From contig NZ_JACIGK010000014.1 in NCBI RefSeq assembly GCF_014197915.1, positions 61,608-125,607 on the forward strand: DNA of 64,000 nucleotides. The letters run 5' to 3'. The notes below the pieces were generated by a model. That model was given only the letters and a program-made list of their open reading frames with translations, made no database searches and was not told where the DNA came from. A program made the position numbers and the translations under genes. Below, one piece after another: positions 1 through 8,732 of the stretch. Positions within the stretch are counted from its first letter, which is position 1; the number at the start of each line of letters is the position of its first letter. This DNA comes from Roseospira visakhapatnamensis (GTDB lineage: Bacteria > Pseudomonadota > Alphaproteobacteria > Rhodospirillales > Rhodospirillaceae).

Positions 1-494
1 TCATTCTTGAGATTTTCCGGTTGCGGAGAAAGTTGCTCGACAAGGGCGATGAACTCGTCCGGCCCTTGCGCCTGACGAGCACCGACTGGCAGCTCCTGGG
101 CGCGGTCGCGCTCGCCGGTCAACCCATGACGACGCCCATGATCGCGGAAACGATGGGGCTCACGCGCCAGGGGACGCAAAAGCGCCTCAACAAGATGGTG
201 GGCGAGGGCTATTTCCAGCAACGGCCCAATCCGCGTCACGAGCGCTCGCCGCTCTATGTCCTGACCGAGCGTGGATCCCTGGCGTTCGAAAAGGCGATGG
301 CCCTGCATGCGCGTTGGGCCAGGACCTTGGTCGAGGATCTCAACGCGCGTCATCTGGATCACGCGCTAGAGGTGCTCAAGGCGCTGGACCACCGACTCGA
401 TCGCGTCACGATCCCCGGGAGCGGCGCCTGGAGCCGATCGGCGGAGGGCGAGCGCGACCTGTCGTGGGGGCCGCGCGGCGACGCGCGCCGCTGA
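1..494 (+). CDS. MarR-family transcriptional regulator, 5' end outside the window
   Basis: The reading frame is open from the third base of the window, so the true start lies upstream and only the C-terminal part, about 163 codons, is visible. A winged helix-turn-helix is recognisable: a helix with STDWQLLGAVALAG, then the recognition region MIAETMGLTRQGTQKRLNKM, then a wing around HERSPLYVLTERG. The charged C-terminal helix would form the dimer interface in this family. MarR proteins usually repress a neighbouring gene and release DNA on binding a small phenolic ligand. The next gene downstream, a small membrane protein, is a possible target but this is inference. The TTG at position 21 is a possible start but lacks a clear ribosome binding site. 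Confidence 0.8.
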   Translation, partial: ILEIFRLRRKLLDKGDELVRPLRLTSTDWQLLGAVALAGQPMTTPMIAETMGLTRQGTQKRLNKMVGEGYFQQRPNPRHERSPLYVLTERGSLAFEKAMALHARWARTLVEDLNARHLDHALEVLKALDHRLDRVTIPGSGAWSRSAEGERDLSWGPRGDARR

Positions 495-628
495 TCGCCG
501 AAAAACCACCAGAGCGGGCGTTCTCATGGGCGACGCCGCATATCGCGCCATGGTTGGAACGGGCGTGTCACCCGGTTGGGGTGTCGCGCCGCCGTTCCGC
601 GCTTGAAGGACGTGATCGGGCCTGTTAT

Positions 629-640
629 ATAGCGTGCTAT
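629..640. promoter_or_regulatory. Short palindrome upstream of the small membrane protein gene
   Basis: ATAGC-GT-GCTAT is a perfect inverted repeat with 5-base arms. It overlaps an AT-rich TTATAT at 625-630 that could act as a -10 element. It lies 28 bases before the chosen start at 669, in a locally AT-rich patch of otherwise very GC-rich DNA. A regulator such as the upstream MarR protein could bind here. This is a candidate only. Confidence 0.35.
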
Positions 641-668
641 CTTGATGGCTTCGGACGGAGACGCAACC

Positions 669-1127
669 ATGCCCAAAGCCCTTCATCCCATCGCCGGCGC
701 GCTGGCGCTGCTGACGATTCTGACGTTCTGGACCGCCACCGTGCTGTCCGAACTGCTGGGTCCGGCGACGGCCGTGGTCACCGTCAAGACCCTGATTCCC
801 TGGGGGCTGATCCTGCTGATCCCCGCCCTCATGGTGGCCGGCGGCTCCGGCTTCGCCTTGTCGAAGGGCGAGAGCGCCCAGAGCATCCAGGGTGCCGTCG
901 ACGCCAAGCGCAAGCGGATGCCGTTCATTGCCGCGATCGGTCTTCTGGTCCTGGTTCCGGCATGTCTGGTCCTGGCCGTCAAGGCGCGGGCCGGGGCGTT
1001 CGATGTCACCTTCTACGCGGTGCAGGCGATCGAACTGGTCGCCGGGGCCGTCAACATCGCCTTGCTGGGCCTGAACATGCGCGACGGCTTGCGCATGACC
1101 GGCCGCCTGCGTCCGCGCTCCGCCTGA
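669..1127 (+). CDS. Small four-helix membrane protein, function unknown
   Basis: This 152-residue protein has four evident hydrophobic segments: near residues 8-28, 36-56, 84-104 and 110-132. A short charged loop (DAKRKRM) lies between the second and third, and an arginine-rich tail (MRDGLRMTGRLRPRS) sits at the end. The ATG at 669 was chosen because GGAG lies 8 bases upstream; ATG 645 and TTG 642 have no such site. The pattern resembles small conserved inner-membrane proteins of proteobacteria, but I do not recognise a named family. It lies between a MarR gene and a lipoprotein gene on the same strand. Confidence 0.7.
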   Translation: MPKALHPIAGALALLTILTFWTATVLSELLGPATAVVTVKTLIPWGLILLIPALMVAGGSGFALSKGESAQSIQGAVDAKRKRMPFIAAIGLLVLVPACLVLAVKARAGAFDVTFYAVQAIELVAGAVNIALLGLNMRDGLRMTGRLRPRSA

Positions 1128-1157
1128 GCCGGCCACCGTGAGGAGAGGAGGGGTCCC

Positions 1158-1574
1158 ATGTCGTCCATCGTGAAAGCACCGCTTCTGGTCGTTCTGCTGG
1201 GCATGCCCATGACGGGGATGCTTGCCGGCTGCGGCGCGCCCCACCTGGAGACCGTCCAGGACGCGAAACGAGACCTCGTCGGCCAGGACGCGGCGGTACT
1301 GTCGCGCTGCATCGGCGAGCCCATGGCCGTCCGCCCGGTCGAGGGCGCGGCGCGGGCCACCCACGTCTATTCCTCCGCCCAGGCCCGGGGCGCGGACGGC
1401 CTGTTGCTGGCGACGCCGGGACCGGACGCGGTCGACCACAGATCGGCCTGCGTGTTCGATATCACCGTCCAGGATCAGCAGATCGTCGCGGTGCGCAGTG
1501 ACAACCGCGCCGGCTGGGGCTTCGGCAGCATCAAGACCTGCTCGGCCGTCGTGAAGCGGTGTCTGAAGGATTGA
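1158..1574 (+). CDS. Putative lipoprotein
   Basis: The 138-residue product starts with a short basic stretch and a hydrophobic core. A lipobox LAGC follows with the cysteine at residue 25, so it should be lipid-anchored after signal peptidase II cleavage. The mature part is short, contains several further cysteines (SRCIGEP, SACVFDI, KTCSAVVKRC), and has no domain I can name. A strong purine-rich ribosome binding site (GAGGAGAGGAGG) precedes the ATG. It lies 30 bases after the small membrane protein gene and may be cotranscribed with it. It converges on the tetR gene with only 7 bases between stops. Confidence 0.75.
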   Translation: MSSIVKAPLLVVLLGMPMTGMLAGCGAPHLETVQDAKRDLVGQDAAVLSRCIGEPMAVRPVEGAARATHVYSSAQARGADGLLLATPGPDAVDHRSACVFDITVQDQQIVAVRSDNRAGWGFGSIKTCSAVVKRCLKD

Positions 1575-1581
1575 GCCTGTC

Positions 1582-2259
1582 TCACGTGCCGGCGGGGTGC
1601 GGGGACGGATGATCCTCGGCGTCCCGTCGGCGCAGGCCGTGCAGGAACACGTCGGCCGCGAACCGCAGGGACGCTTCCAGGGCGTCCGGGTCGACCTCCG
1701 TGGTCAGGTGGAAGAGCGCCCGCTCATGCACATAGCCCCGCACCAGCCCGAAGAAGCCCTCGGCCGCCCGGCGGCTGTCGACGTCGCGAAAGACGCCGTC
1801 GTCCACCTGCGCCTGGATGTAGGCGGTCAGCAGGCGGGCCGCCGGCTCGTGCCCGGACTCGTAGAAGACCCGCCCGAGGTCGGGAAACCGTCCGGCCTCG
1901 GCGACCACGACGCGGTAGAGGCTGAGGCCCTCCGGCGAGAGCAGCACGTCCCAGAACGTGCGGCCCAGCGCGATCAGGGTCTCGCGCGGGTCCCGGTCGC
2001 CGAGGTCGGCCTGACGCAACGGCGTCAGGATGACGTCGCAGTACTCGTGGATGATCGCGCCGAACAGGGCTTCCTTGCTGGGGAAATGCGCATAGAGGGT
2101 GCGTTTGGAGACGCCGGACTCCTCCACGATGCGGTCGACGCCGGCCAGGCCGAAGCCGTCGCGCATGAAGGTTCGGGCGGCGGCGTCGAGGATCGCCCGC
2201 CGTTTGTCGGCCCGCAACTGGCTGGGGCGTGGGGCCTGGCGGGAGGCTCGGTCTGACAT
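1582..2259 (-). CDS. TetR/AcrR-family transcriptional repressor of the adjacent RND pump
   Basis: The protein has 225 residues, typical for TetR. The N-terminal helix-turn-helix is clear: RRAILDAAARTFMRDGF, then VDRIVEESGVSKRTLYAHF with the usual F-P-SKEALF continuation. The rest is a helical ligand-binding domain like the AcrR C-terminal types. It is divergent from an RND adaptor and permease operon, with a 97-base intergenic region carrying a near-perfect 23-base palindrome. Repression of that operon and autorepression are the expected roles. GAGG lies 10 bases before the ATG. Confidence 0.9.
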   Translation of the reverse strand: MSDRASRQAPRPSQLRADKRRAILDAAARTFMRDGFGLAGVDRIVEESGVSKRTLYAHFPSKEALFGAIIHEYCDVILTPLRQADLGDRDPRETLIALGRTFWDVLLSPEGLSLYRVVVAEAGRFPDLGRVFYESGHEPAARLLTAYIQAQVDDGVFRDVDSRRAAEGFFGLVRGYVHERALFHLTTEVDPDALEASLRFAADVFLHGLRRRDAEDHPSPHPAGT

Positions 2260-2289
2260 GGGGCGCGATCCTCAACGTCTGAATTGATG

Positions 2290-2341
2290 TTGACAGCGTA
2301 GTCGGTCGTGTCCATCGTGTAAACGAAACAGTTTTGTTTAC
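2290..2341 (+). promoter_or_regulatory. Promoter and TetR-type operator between tetR and the RND operon
   Basis: TTGACA at 2290-2295 is a consensus -35 hexamer reading toward the RND genes. The region 2319-2341 is a palindrome with arms GTAAACGAAAC and GTTTTGTTTAC around a central A: 10 of 11 positions are complementary. A binding site of this length and symmetry, placed between a divergent tetR and its pump, is what a TetR dimer would occupy. The -10 element is not clear; CATCGT sits at 17-base spacing. Confidence 0.7.
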
Positions 2342-2356
2342 TCTAAGGGGGCCGCG

Positions 2357-3604
2357 ATGGGGCGCCTCGACGGGACACCGAAGGCCGGGCGGCGCCGTGT
2401 CATGCGGGTGGCGATCCTGGCCGTTGCCGTGGCGGCGGGCGTGGCGGCCGTGATGGTCACCGGGATCGGCGGCGATTGGCGCCAGGACCTGACGGGTGGC
2501 GCGGTCTTCGCGCGCGATGCCCAGGCGACCCTGGGGCCGCATGCCGAGATCGTCCGCCCGGCGCCCATCATCGGCGTCGCGACCCGGCCGGTCCTGGAGC
2601 GGCGCGTCGTTCCCGGCACCGTGCAGCCCGGCCGGTCGCCGCGCCTGGCGTTCCGTGTCGGTGGTCCCCTGATCGACCTTCCGGTGCGCGAGGGACAGGA
2701 GGTCGCGGCCGGAACGCTGCTGGCGGCCATCGACCCGCGCGACTTCGATCTGGCCGTCGCCGACGTGCGGGCGCGCCTGGACGCGGCCGAGGCGGCGCGC
2801 CGTCTGGCGCGGATCAGTTATCGCCGCCAGGACGACCTTGTCCGGCGCGGCGCGGTCTCGCGCGCGGCCCTGGACGCCGCCATCGCTGAACGCGACCGGA
2901 CGCTCGCCCAGGTCGGGTCTCTCATGGAGCAACTGGCCACCGCCGAGGCGGCGCGAGGCGATACCCGCCTGGTCGCGCCGTTCGACGGGCGGATCGCCCG
3001 CCTGCATGTCGAGGCTCATGACCATGTTTCGGCCCGCGCGCCGGTGCTGACCTTCCACGACACCGCCGCCATCGATCTCGTCGTGCATCTGCCCGAGACC
3101 ATCATCGCGCGGCTGTCCGACGTGGTGGGGATCGACGTCACGCTGGCCGACCGGCCGGACCGGCGCCACGCGGCCACGATTCACGAAATCGCCTCCGACC
3201 TGTCGGCCGACACCGGCGCCTACCGGACCGCCCTGCGCATCGCCGACCTGGACGGGCCGGCGCCGCTGGCCGGCGTGTCGGGGACGGCCACCCTCCGCTT
3301 CGCCGGGGCGGACGCCGAGGGCCAGATCTTGGTGCCGTCCAGCGCCGTGTTCACCCGGCGCGACGGCGCGGACGACGGGGAGAGCGGCGGGGGGGACTTC
3401 GTGTGGGTGGTCGCGGGCGACCCGCCGACGGTCACCGCGCGGCCGGTCACGGTGACGGGGCTCGCCGGGGATCGCGCGTGTCTCGCCGACGGTCTGGTGG
3501 ATGACGAGCGCATCGTCGCCTACGGCGTTCATTTCCTGCGGGAGGGCCAGCGTGTCCGGCCCCTGGAGGCGCCGGATCCGGTGGTGGTGAGGGCGGGCCT
3601 GTGA
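2357..3604 (+). CDS. RND efflux pump periplasmic adaptor (membrane fusion protein)
   Basis: This 415-residue protein is the adaptor that links an inner-membrane RND pump to an outer-membrane channel. It opens with a basic stretch and one membrane segment (about residues 15-38). It continues with the lipoyl half (SPRLAFRVGGPLIDLPVREG), a helical hairpin of about residues 130-195, the second lipoyl half (TRLVAPFDGRIARLHVE) and beta-barrel and membrane-proximal domains. The start is supported by AAGGGGG upstream. Its stop overlaps the permease start by 4 bases (GTGA), so the two are translationally coupled. Substrates cannot be told from sequence. Confidence 0.92.
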   Translation: MGRLDGTPKAGRRRVMRVAILAVAVAAGVAAVMVTGIGGDWRQDLTGGAVFARDAQATLGPHAEIVRPAPIIGVATRPVLERRVVPGTVQPGRSPRLAFRVGGPLIDLPVREGQEVAAGTLLAAIDPRDFDLAVADVRARLDAAEAARRLARISYRRQDDLVRRGAVSRAALDAAIAERDRTLAQVGSLMEQLATAEAARGDTRLVAPFDGRIARLHVEAHDHVSARAPVLTFHDTAAIDLVVHLPETIIARLSDVVGIDVTLADRPDRRHAATIHEIASDLSADTGAYRTALRIADLDGPAPLAGVSGTATLRFAGADAEGQILVPSSAVFTRRDGADDGESGGGDFVWVVAGDPPTVTARPVTVTGLAGDRACLADGLVDDERIVAYGVHFLREGQRVRPLEAPDPVVVRAGL

Positions 3605-6600
3605 ACCCCGCCGTCTTCGCCATCCGCCGCAAGGCCTTTACCCTGTTCGTGGTGGCGCTGCTGGCCATTCTGGGGCTCCAGTCCTACGCCAACCTGGGCT
3701 GGCTGGAGGATCCGGTGTTCAGCATCAAGACGGCGACCGTCTATACGGCATGGCCCGGGGCCTCGCCGCTGGAGGTCGAGCGCCAGGTCACCGAGCGTAT
3801 CGAACGCGCGGTGCAGGAGATCCCGGAACTCGACCACGTCCGCTCGCTGTCGCGGGCCGGCGAGTCCATCGTGTTCGTGGACATCGACGACCGCTACCGC
3901 TCCTCGGCGCTGCCTCAGATCTGGGACCTGCTCCGGCGCAAGGTCGCCGACGTCCAGGGGGGGATGCCCGAGGGGGCGGGACCATCCCAGGTGAACGACG
4001 ACTACGGCGATGTCTATGGCGTGCTGCTGGCGGTCTATGGCGACGGGGTCCCGTTCGCGCGGCTTTCGGACTACGTCGAGGCGTTGCAGCGCGAGCTTCT
4101 GCTGATCGAGGGCGTGTCACGCGCCGTCTTCTGGGGGGAGCGCCAGGAAACCATCGAGATCACGGTGTCCGGCGCCCGTCTCGCCAACCTCGGCCTGACG
4201 GCGGACGAGGTGCTGCGCGCGCTGTCCACCCAGAACAGGGTGGTGCCGGCGGGGGCGCTGGAGTCGGGGCGCGACCGCTTCCGCGTGGACGTTCCGGGCA
4301 CCTTCGACGCGGTCGAGGATGTGGGCGACCTGGTGGTGGGGCGGGACGCCGACGATCGCCTGGTCCTGGTGCGGGACATCGCCGACGTGCGGCGCGCCGT
4401 GGCCGACCCGCTGCCCCGGCTGATGCGGTTCAACGGCCACGACGCCATGGCGATCGGCCTGTCGCCGGTGGCCAGTGCCAACATCGTCAGCATGGGCGAG
4501 GCGGTGCGGGCGCGTCTCGACGCCTTGGAGGCCCAGCGGCCCGTGGGCCTTGAGGTCGGGATCATCTCCGACCAGCCGGCCATCGTCGATCGCGCGATCG
4601 CCTCCTTCGTCGTCAGCCTGGTGGCGGCCTGCGCCATCGTCCTGGGCGTGGTCTGGCTGTTCATGGGCCTGCGTGGTGGCCTGATCGTCGGCCTGGGGCT
4701 GGTGCTGACCATCCTGGCGACGATGGTGGTCATGCGCATCGCCGGTATCGACCTGCAACGTATGTCGGTGGGCGCGATGATCGTCGGGCTCGGCATCCTG
4801 GTCGACAACGCGATCGTCGTCACCGACTACATCCTGGTGCGGATGAAGCGCGGCGACGGCCGCGTCGATGCCGCGGCCCGCGCCGTCCGCGATCTGTCCT
4901 GGCCCCTGCTGGGCGCCACGCTGGTGGCCATCGCGGCCTTCCTGCCCATCTTCCTGTCGCCCGACCAGACTGGCGAGTATGTCGCCACGCTGTTCTCGGT
5001 GATCGCCATCGCCCTGGTCATCAGCTGGGTGCTGGCGATCACCGTCACGCCGGTGCTGTGTCACATGCTCCTGCGGGCACCGGCCACGGGGACGGCGGAT
5101 CCCTTCTCGGGGCCGGTGTTCGCGGCCTATCGGGGGGCGCTCCGCCTCTCGCTGCGCCATCGGCTGCTGATCCTCGGCCTGATGGCCGGCATGATCGGCC
5201 TGTCCGGCTACGGATTCACCTTCGTCAGCCAGAACTTCTTCCCCAGTTCGAACCGCACGGCGGTCATGCTGGACTACTGGCTGCCCGAGGGCGCGCATAT
5301 CGACGACGTCTCCGAGGATCTGCGCGCGGTCGAGGCGCATTTTCTCGGTCTGGACCCGGTGGTGAGCGTCGCCACCTTCGTCGGCGCCGGCCCGGTGCGG
5401 TTTCAGATCTCGCTCAATCCCGAGATCCCGTACCAGAGTTACGGGCAGGTGATCATCGAACTGGAGAGCGCCGACCACGTCCCGGCCATGGTGGCCCACG
5501 GCGACCGCTACCTGGTCGAGACCTTTCCCCAGGCGGAGCCGCGCATGCGCGTGTTTCCGCTGGCGACCACCGAGGCGTTCAAGATCGAGGCCCGCTTCAG
5601 CGGTCCCGATCCCGTGGTGTTGCAGGGTCTGGCCGAAGCGGCGATGGCCATCCTGGCGGCGGAGCCGGGCGCCAAGTACGTGCGCCACGACTGGCGGCAG
5701 ATGACCCGGACCATCCGCCCCGCGTTCGACCAGCCGCGCGCGCGGCGCGCCGGCGTTACCCGCGAGGACGTGGCCTTCGCCCTGGCGCGGGTGACCGACG
5801 GGGCGCGGGTGGGGGCCTATCGGGAGGGGGATGACCGGCTGCCCATCGTCTGGCGCTTGCCAGCCGCCGAACGGCACGATGCCGGTCGCCTTGAACAGGT
5901 GCAGGTTTATTCCCAGGCGGCCGGGGCGGGCGTGCCGCTGGGACAGGTGGTGTCCGGCATCGACATGGTCTGGGAGCAGCCGCTGATCTGGCGGCGCGAT
6001 CGACAACGCACCATCACGGTGCAGGCCGATCCGCAGGGCATGGAGGCCTACGAGCTGCAAGCCCGCGTGCAGGCGGCGATCGAGGCCATTCCCCTGCCCG
6101 AGGGGTACATGTTCGAATGGGGCGGGGAGTACGAGGGCTCGGTGGACGGGCAGGCCAACGTGAACGCCCAGGTGCCGATCGGGATGATCATCACCCTGAT
6201 CATCCTGGTGGCGCTGTTCAACGGCCTGCGGCAGCCGGTCATCATCTTCCTGACGGTGCCGCTGTGCATCGTCGGCGTCACCGTCGGGTTGCTGCTGACC
6301 GGCGAGCCGTTCGGCTTCATGGCGCTGCTGGGCGTGCTCAGCCTGCAAGGCATGCTGATCAAGAACGGCATCGTCCTCGTGGATCAGGTCGAAACCGGCA
6401 TGCGCGACGGCCTCGCCCCCTATGACGCGGTGCTCGCGGGGTCGATCGGGCGCCTCGTGTCCATCACCGTCGGCGCGCTGACCACCGCGCTCGGCCTGAT
6501 CCCGCTGCTGTTCGATACCTTCTTCCGGGCCATGGCGGTGTCGATCATGGGCGGGCTGCTGTTCGGAACGGTGCTGACCCTGATCGTGCTGCCGGTCCTG

Positions 6601-6699
6601 TACACGCTGGCCTTCCGCATCGGCACGCGGCCCCGGGCGGGGGGGCGGACCCCGAACGGCTCCGCCCGCGCCCGCGTGGCGGCATCGCCGGCGACGTGA
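3601..6699 (+). CDS. RND efflux transporter permease (AcrB/MdtB-like)
   Basis: At 1032 residues this is full length for an RND pump that exports solutes with proton motive force. The first membrane helix is at about residues 9-28, followed by a large periplasmic domain. A block of helices from about 335 carries the family motif in TM4 (GAMIVGLGILVDNAIVVTDY, with Asp residues for proton relay). A second periplasmic domain and a second helical block with LQGMLIKNGIVLVDQV follow. The start is GTG, overlapping the adaptor stop. The sequence is closer to the AcrB/MdtBC hydrophobic-amphiphilic type than to heavy-metal CusA types. No outer-membrane channel gene is adjacent. Confidence 0.93.
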   Translation: MNPAVFAIRRKAFTLFVVALLAILGLQSYANLGWLEDPVFSIKTATVYTAWPGASPLEVERQVTERIERAVQEIPELDHVRSLSRAGESIVFVDIDDRYRSSALPQIWDLLRRKVADVQGGMPEGAGPSQVNDDYGDVYGVLLAVYGDGVPFARLSDYVEALQRELLLIEGVSRAVFWGERQETIEITVSGARLANLGLTADEVLRALSTQNRVVPAGALESGRDRFRVDVPGTFDAVEDVGDLVVGRDADDRLVLVRDIADVRRAVADPLPRLMRFNGHDAMAIGLSPVASANIVSMGEAVRARLDALEAQRPVGLEVGIISDQPAIVDRAIASFVVSLVAACAIVLGVVWLFMGLRGGLIVGLGLVLTILATMVVMRIAGIDLQRMSVGAMIVGLGILVDNAIVVTDYILVRMKRGDGRVDAAARAVRDLSWPLLGATLVAIAAFLPIFLSPDQTGEYVATLFSVIAIALVISWVLAITVTPVLCHMLLRAPATGTADPFSGPVFAAYRGALRLSLRHRLLILGLMAGMIGLSGYGFTFVSQNFFPSSNRTAVMLDYWLPEGAHIDDVSEDLRAVEAHFLGLDPVVSVATFVGAGPVRFQISLNPEIPYQSYGQVIIELESADHVPAMVAHGDRYLVETFPQAEPRMRVFPLATTEAFKIEARFSGPDPVVLQGLAEAAMAILAAEPGAKYVRHDWRQMTRTIRPAFDQPRARRAGVTREDVAFALARVTDGARVGAYREGDDRLPIVWRLPAAERHDAGRLEQVQVYSQAAGAGVPLGQVVSGIDMVWEQPLIWRRDRQRTITVQADPQGMEAYELQARVQAAIEAIPLPEGYMFEWGGEYEGSVDGQANVNAQVPIGMIITLIILVALFNGLRQPVIIFLTVPLCIVGVTVGLLLTGEPFGFMALLGVLSLQGMLIKNGIVLVDQVETGMRDGLAPYDAVLAGSIGRLVSITVGALTTALGLIPLLFDTFFRAMAVSIMGGLLFGTVLTLIVLPVLYTLAFRIGTRPRAGGRTPNGSARARVAASPAT

Positions 6700-6721
6700 G
6701 CGGGGCCCGGCGCGGCCCCGC
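6700..6721. terminator. Hairpin between convergent RND and DUF4857-like genes
   Basis: GCGGGGCC and GGCCCCGC form a perfect 8-base-pair stem around a 6-base loop. It begins right after the stop codon of the RND permease and lies 9 bases before the stop of the convergent gene. No T-tract follows on either strand, so it is either a weak or a GC-type terminator serving both directions. Confidence 0.5.
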
Positions 6722-6729
6722 GATCGGCT

Positions 6730-8064
6730 CTATGTCGCCGGTCGCGGAGCAAGGGACGCGCGATCGTCCCGGGGCCAGGGGACCAGCAGCGCGGCCAGCA
6801 GGCCGAACACACCCGTCAAGGCCACCAGCGCCACGACTGGCGCGGCGGCCCGCCAGGGGGCGCGGCGCGCCCGGGCCATCCCCAGCACCAGCAGAAGCGA
6901 TCCCGCGATGCCGATCAGGCCGGCCCAACCGTGCCCGTCCAGGCGCCAGGTCAGGAAGGCGCCGCCGTGATCGTCCAGCGACAGGGTAAAGGGGAACAGG
7001 GCCCCGGCCACCACGTCGTGGGGCAGGCCCCGGGTACCCGGCACCGGCCGCGAATAGGACGCCACCGGGTCGAAGTCCGGGGTCATGGCCACCGCGTGGA
7101 CCATGGCGTCATCGCCGAACACCACGGTGGGATACAGGGGGTTGATCAGCAGCTTGGCGTCCATGCGGTCGGGGACATAGCCGTCGGTGGGCAGTGGGAT
7201 CAGCCCGTAGTCCTCCGCCCGCAGCAGGAACAGCCGGTCGTCGTCGGTCAGGACGAGGCCGAGGATCTCCCGCCGCTCGTTCTCGGTCACCTTGATGTGG
7301 CGGATGGCGCGGCCCAGGTCGGCGGGAATCGGCGTGCGCACCACGCGGGGCTGGCCGTCGGTGCGTTTGACATGGAACACCACGCCCTCGGCATCGACGA
7401 TCAGGTAGCCTTCGTCGAAGGGCTTGAGGATGGTCGGCTTGCCGGCCACCAGCCGGGCCGGGAACGCGAAGCCCTCGGCCGTCAGCGCCTCGGTGAACAG
7501 GGCCGTCAGGGCCGCGTCGACCCGGTTGACGTCGACGTTCAGGAACTCCATCCGGTTGTCCGTCATGCGGAACACGTCCTCCGGGAAGCGCAGCCGTGCC
7601 CGGCCCGGGTTGGACTCCAGCAGCGGGTAGACAGCGATGGACGGGCGGCGGTCGGCGATCTCGCGGGCCTTCAACTCGAACACCTGGCGGGCGTCGCGGA
7701 TGGTGTCGGCGTCGAAGGTCCGGCCCTCCAGGGTTAGCGGCAGCAGCCCCCACAGCGCCATGTTCCGGTAGTAGATGAAGGGAATCTGCTGTTCGAAGGT
7801 CTGGCGGTCGAAGGTTTCGCCGTGCTCGTCGGCGTAGGTGAAGGCGTGGTTGCCCCGGTGCTCCCGGAAGACGAACGCCTCGCGCACCGGGCTGTAGAAC
7901 AGGTGGGTGGGGGCCACGTCCACCGCGAAGGCCAGGTCGTACAAGCGCGGCAGGGCGATCGCCGACACGCCGGTCAGCAACAGGGCCAGGGTCAGCCACC
8001 CCAAGGGGCGGGACAGGGGGGCGCGAGACTGGGGGGCGCGGAACTGGGGGGATCGCGGGCGCAT
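6730..8064 (-). CDS. DUF4857-like membrane protein of an ABC transporter operon
   Basis: This 444-residue protein has one N-terminal membrane segment (about residues 20-40). A long soluble, presumably periplasmic, region has motifs such as REAFVFREHRGNHAFTY and FLNVDVNRVD, and three hydrophobic segments close the C-terminus (LIGIAGSLLLVLGMA, PVVALVALTGVFGLLAAL). The layout and wording match what I recall of DUF4857 proteins found beside ABC ATPase and permease genes, but I could not search. The ATG overlaps the stop of the permease gene by one base (TGATG), so it is the third gene of a coupled set. The in-frame extension upstream overlaps the permease gene and is not used. The role is unknown; an accessory subunit is likely. 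Confidence 0.7.
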   Translation of the reverse strand: MRPRSPQFRAPQSRAPLSRPLGWLTLALLLTGVSAIALPRLYDLAFAVDVAPTHLFYSPVREAFVFREHRGNHAFTYADEHGETFDRQTFEQQIPFIYYRNMALWGLLPLTLEGRTFDADTIRDARQVFELKAREIADRRPSIAVYPLLESNPGRARLRFPEDVFRMTDNRMEFLNVDVNRVDAALTALFTEALTAEGFAFPARLVAGKPTILKPFDEGYLIVDAEGVVFHVKRTDGQPRVVRTPIPADLGRAIRHIKVTENERREILGLVLTDDDRLFLLRAEDYGLIPLPTDGYVPDRMDAKLLINPLYPTVVFGDDAMVHAVAMTPDFDPVASYSRPVPGTRGLPHDVVAGALFPFTLSLDDHGGAFLTWRLDGHGWAGLIGIAGSLLLVLGMARARRAPWRAAAPVVALVALTGVFGLLAALLVPWPRDDRASLAPRPAT

Positions 8065-8732
8065 CAGCGGCCTCCTCCATCCCGGAAGCGGTGGGCGGGC
8101 AGCAAGACGGCCGGCGCCATCAGCGCCACCAGCCCGGCCAGGCCCCACAGGGCGTGGTCGTAGGCGCCGTACTGGCGGGACAGGTGGCACAGCCACACCA
8201 CCCCGGCCGTGACCACCAGGTTGGCGGCCTGGACGCGCCGGTCGGGCTCCAGCAGCGCCAGCGCGCCGCCCAGGTAGGCGGCGACGCCGGCCAGCATCCA
8301 CGGCAGCGCGGTGGTCACCGCGCTGGCGACGAAGGCGGCCGGGAAGAAGGTGCCGATGGTCAGCGCCAGGACGGCCAGGTCCAGGGCCAGGATCACACCC
8401 AGCGCGGCCAGGCCGATCAGCAGATGCGCCAGCACCAGCGGCGCCAGGCCGATGGGCAGGTGCAGCGACAGGCGCAGGCGGCCGCGCTGGACTTCGGGCA
8501 GGATCTGGGCCACGGCCAGGATGACGCCGGTGACCAACGGGACATACCGCAGGTCTTCGTAGAACAGGCGGCCGATGTGGTTAGCCTGGTAGTAGAGCAT
8601 CTCGGCATGCTCGATCCGGAACTGGTGGCGCACGGACAGGAACAGGTAGACGGAGAACGCCAGAGTGCCGGCGATCAGCAGCGCCAGGACCGGCCGCAGT
8701 TTCAACCATTCCTTATAGAACAAGGCAGGCAT
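8064..8732 (-). CDS. ABC-2-like transporter membrane protein
   Basis: The 222-residue protein has about six hydrophobic segments: after a KEWLKLRPVLALLIAGTLAF start, then around LVTGVILAVAQILPEV, APLVLAHLLIGLAALGVIL, LDLAVLALTIGTFFPAAFVA, LPWMLAGVAAYLGGALAL and the C-terminus. The FYKEWLK opening is typical of ABC-2 permeases. It is joined by one-base overlaps (TGATG) to the ATPase gene before it and the DUF4857-like gene after it. Together these look like one ABC transporter. Its neighbours include a nickel/cobalt-type sensor and exporter, so metal-related transport is a fair guess but unproven. Confidence 0.8.
   Translation of the reverse strand: MPALFYKEWLKLRPVLALLIAGTLAFSVYLFLSVRHQFRIEHAEMLYYQANHIGRLFYEDLRYVPLVTGVILAVAQILPEVQRGRLRLSLHLPIGLAPLVLAHLLIGLAALGVILALDLAVLALTIGTFFPAAFVASAVTTALPWMLAGVAAYLGGALALLEPDRRVQAANLVVTAGVVWLCHLSRQYGAYDHALWGLAGLVALMAPAVLLPAHRFRDGGGR

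Noticed and set aside
8065..8301. Upstream extension of the DUF4857-like protein
   Set aside because: It lies wholly within the permease gene in another frame; the TGATG junction gives a natural start.
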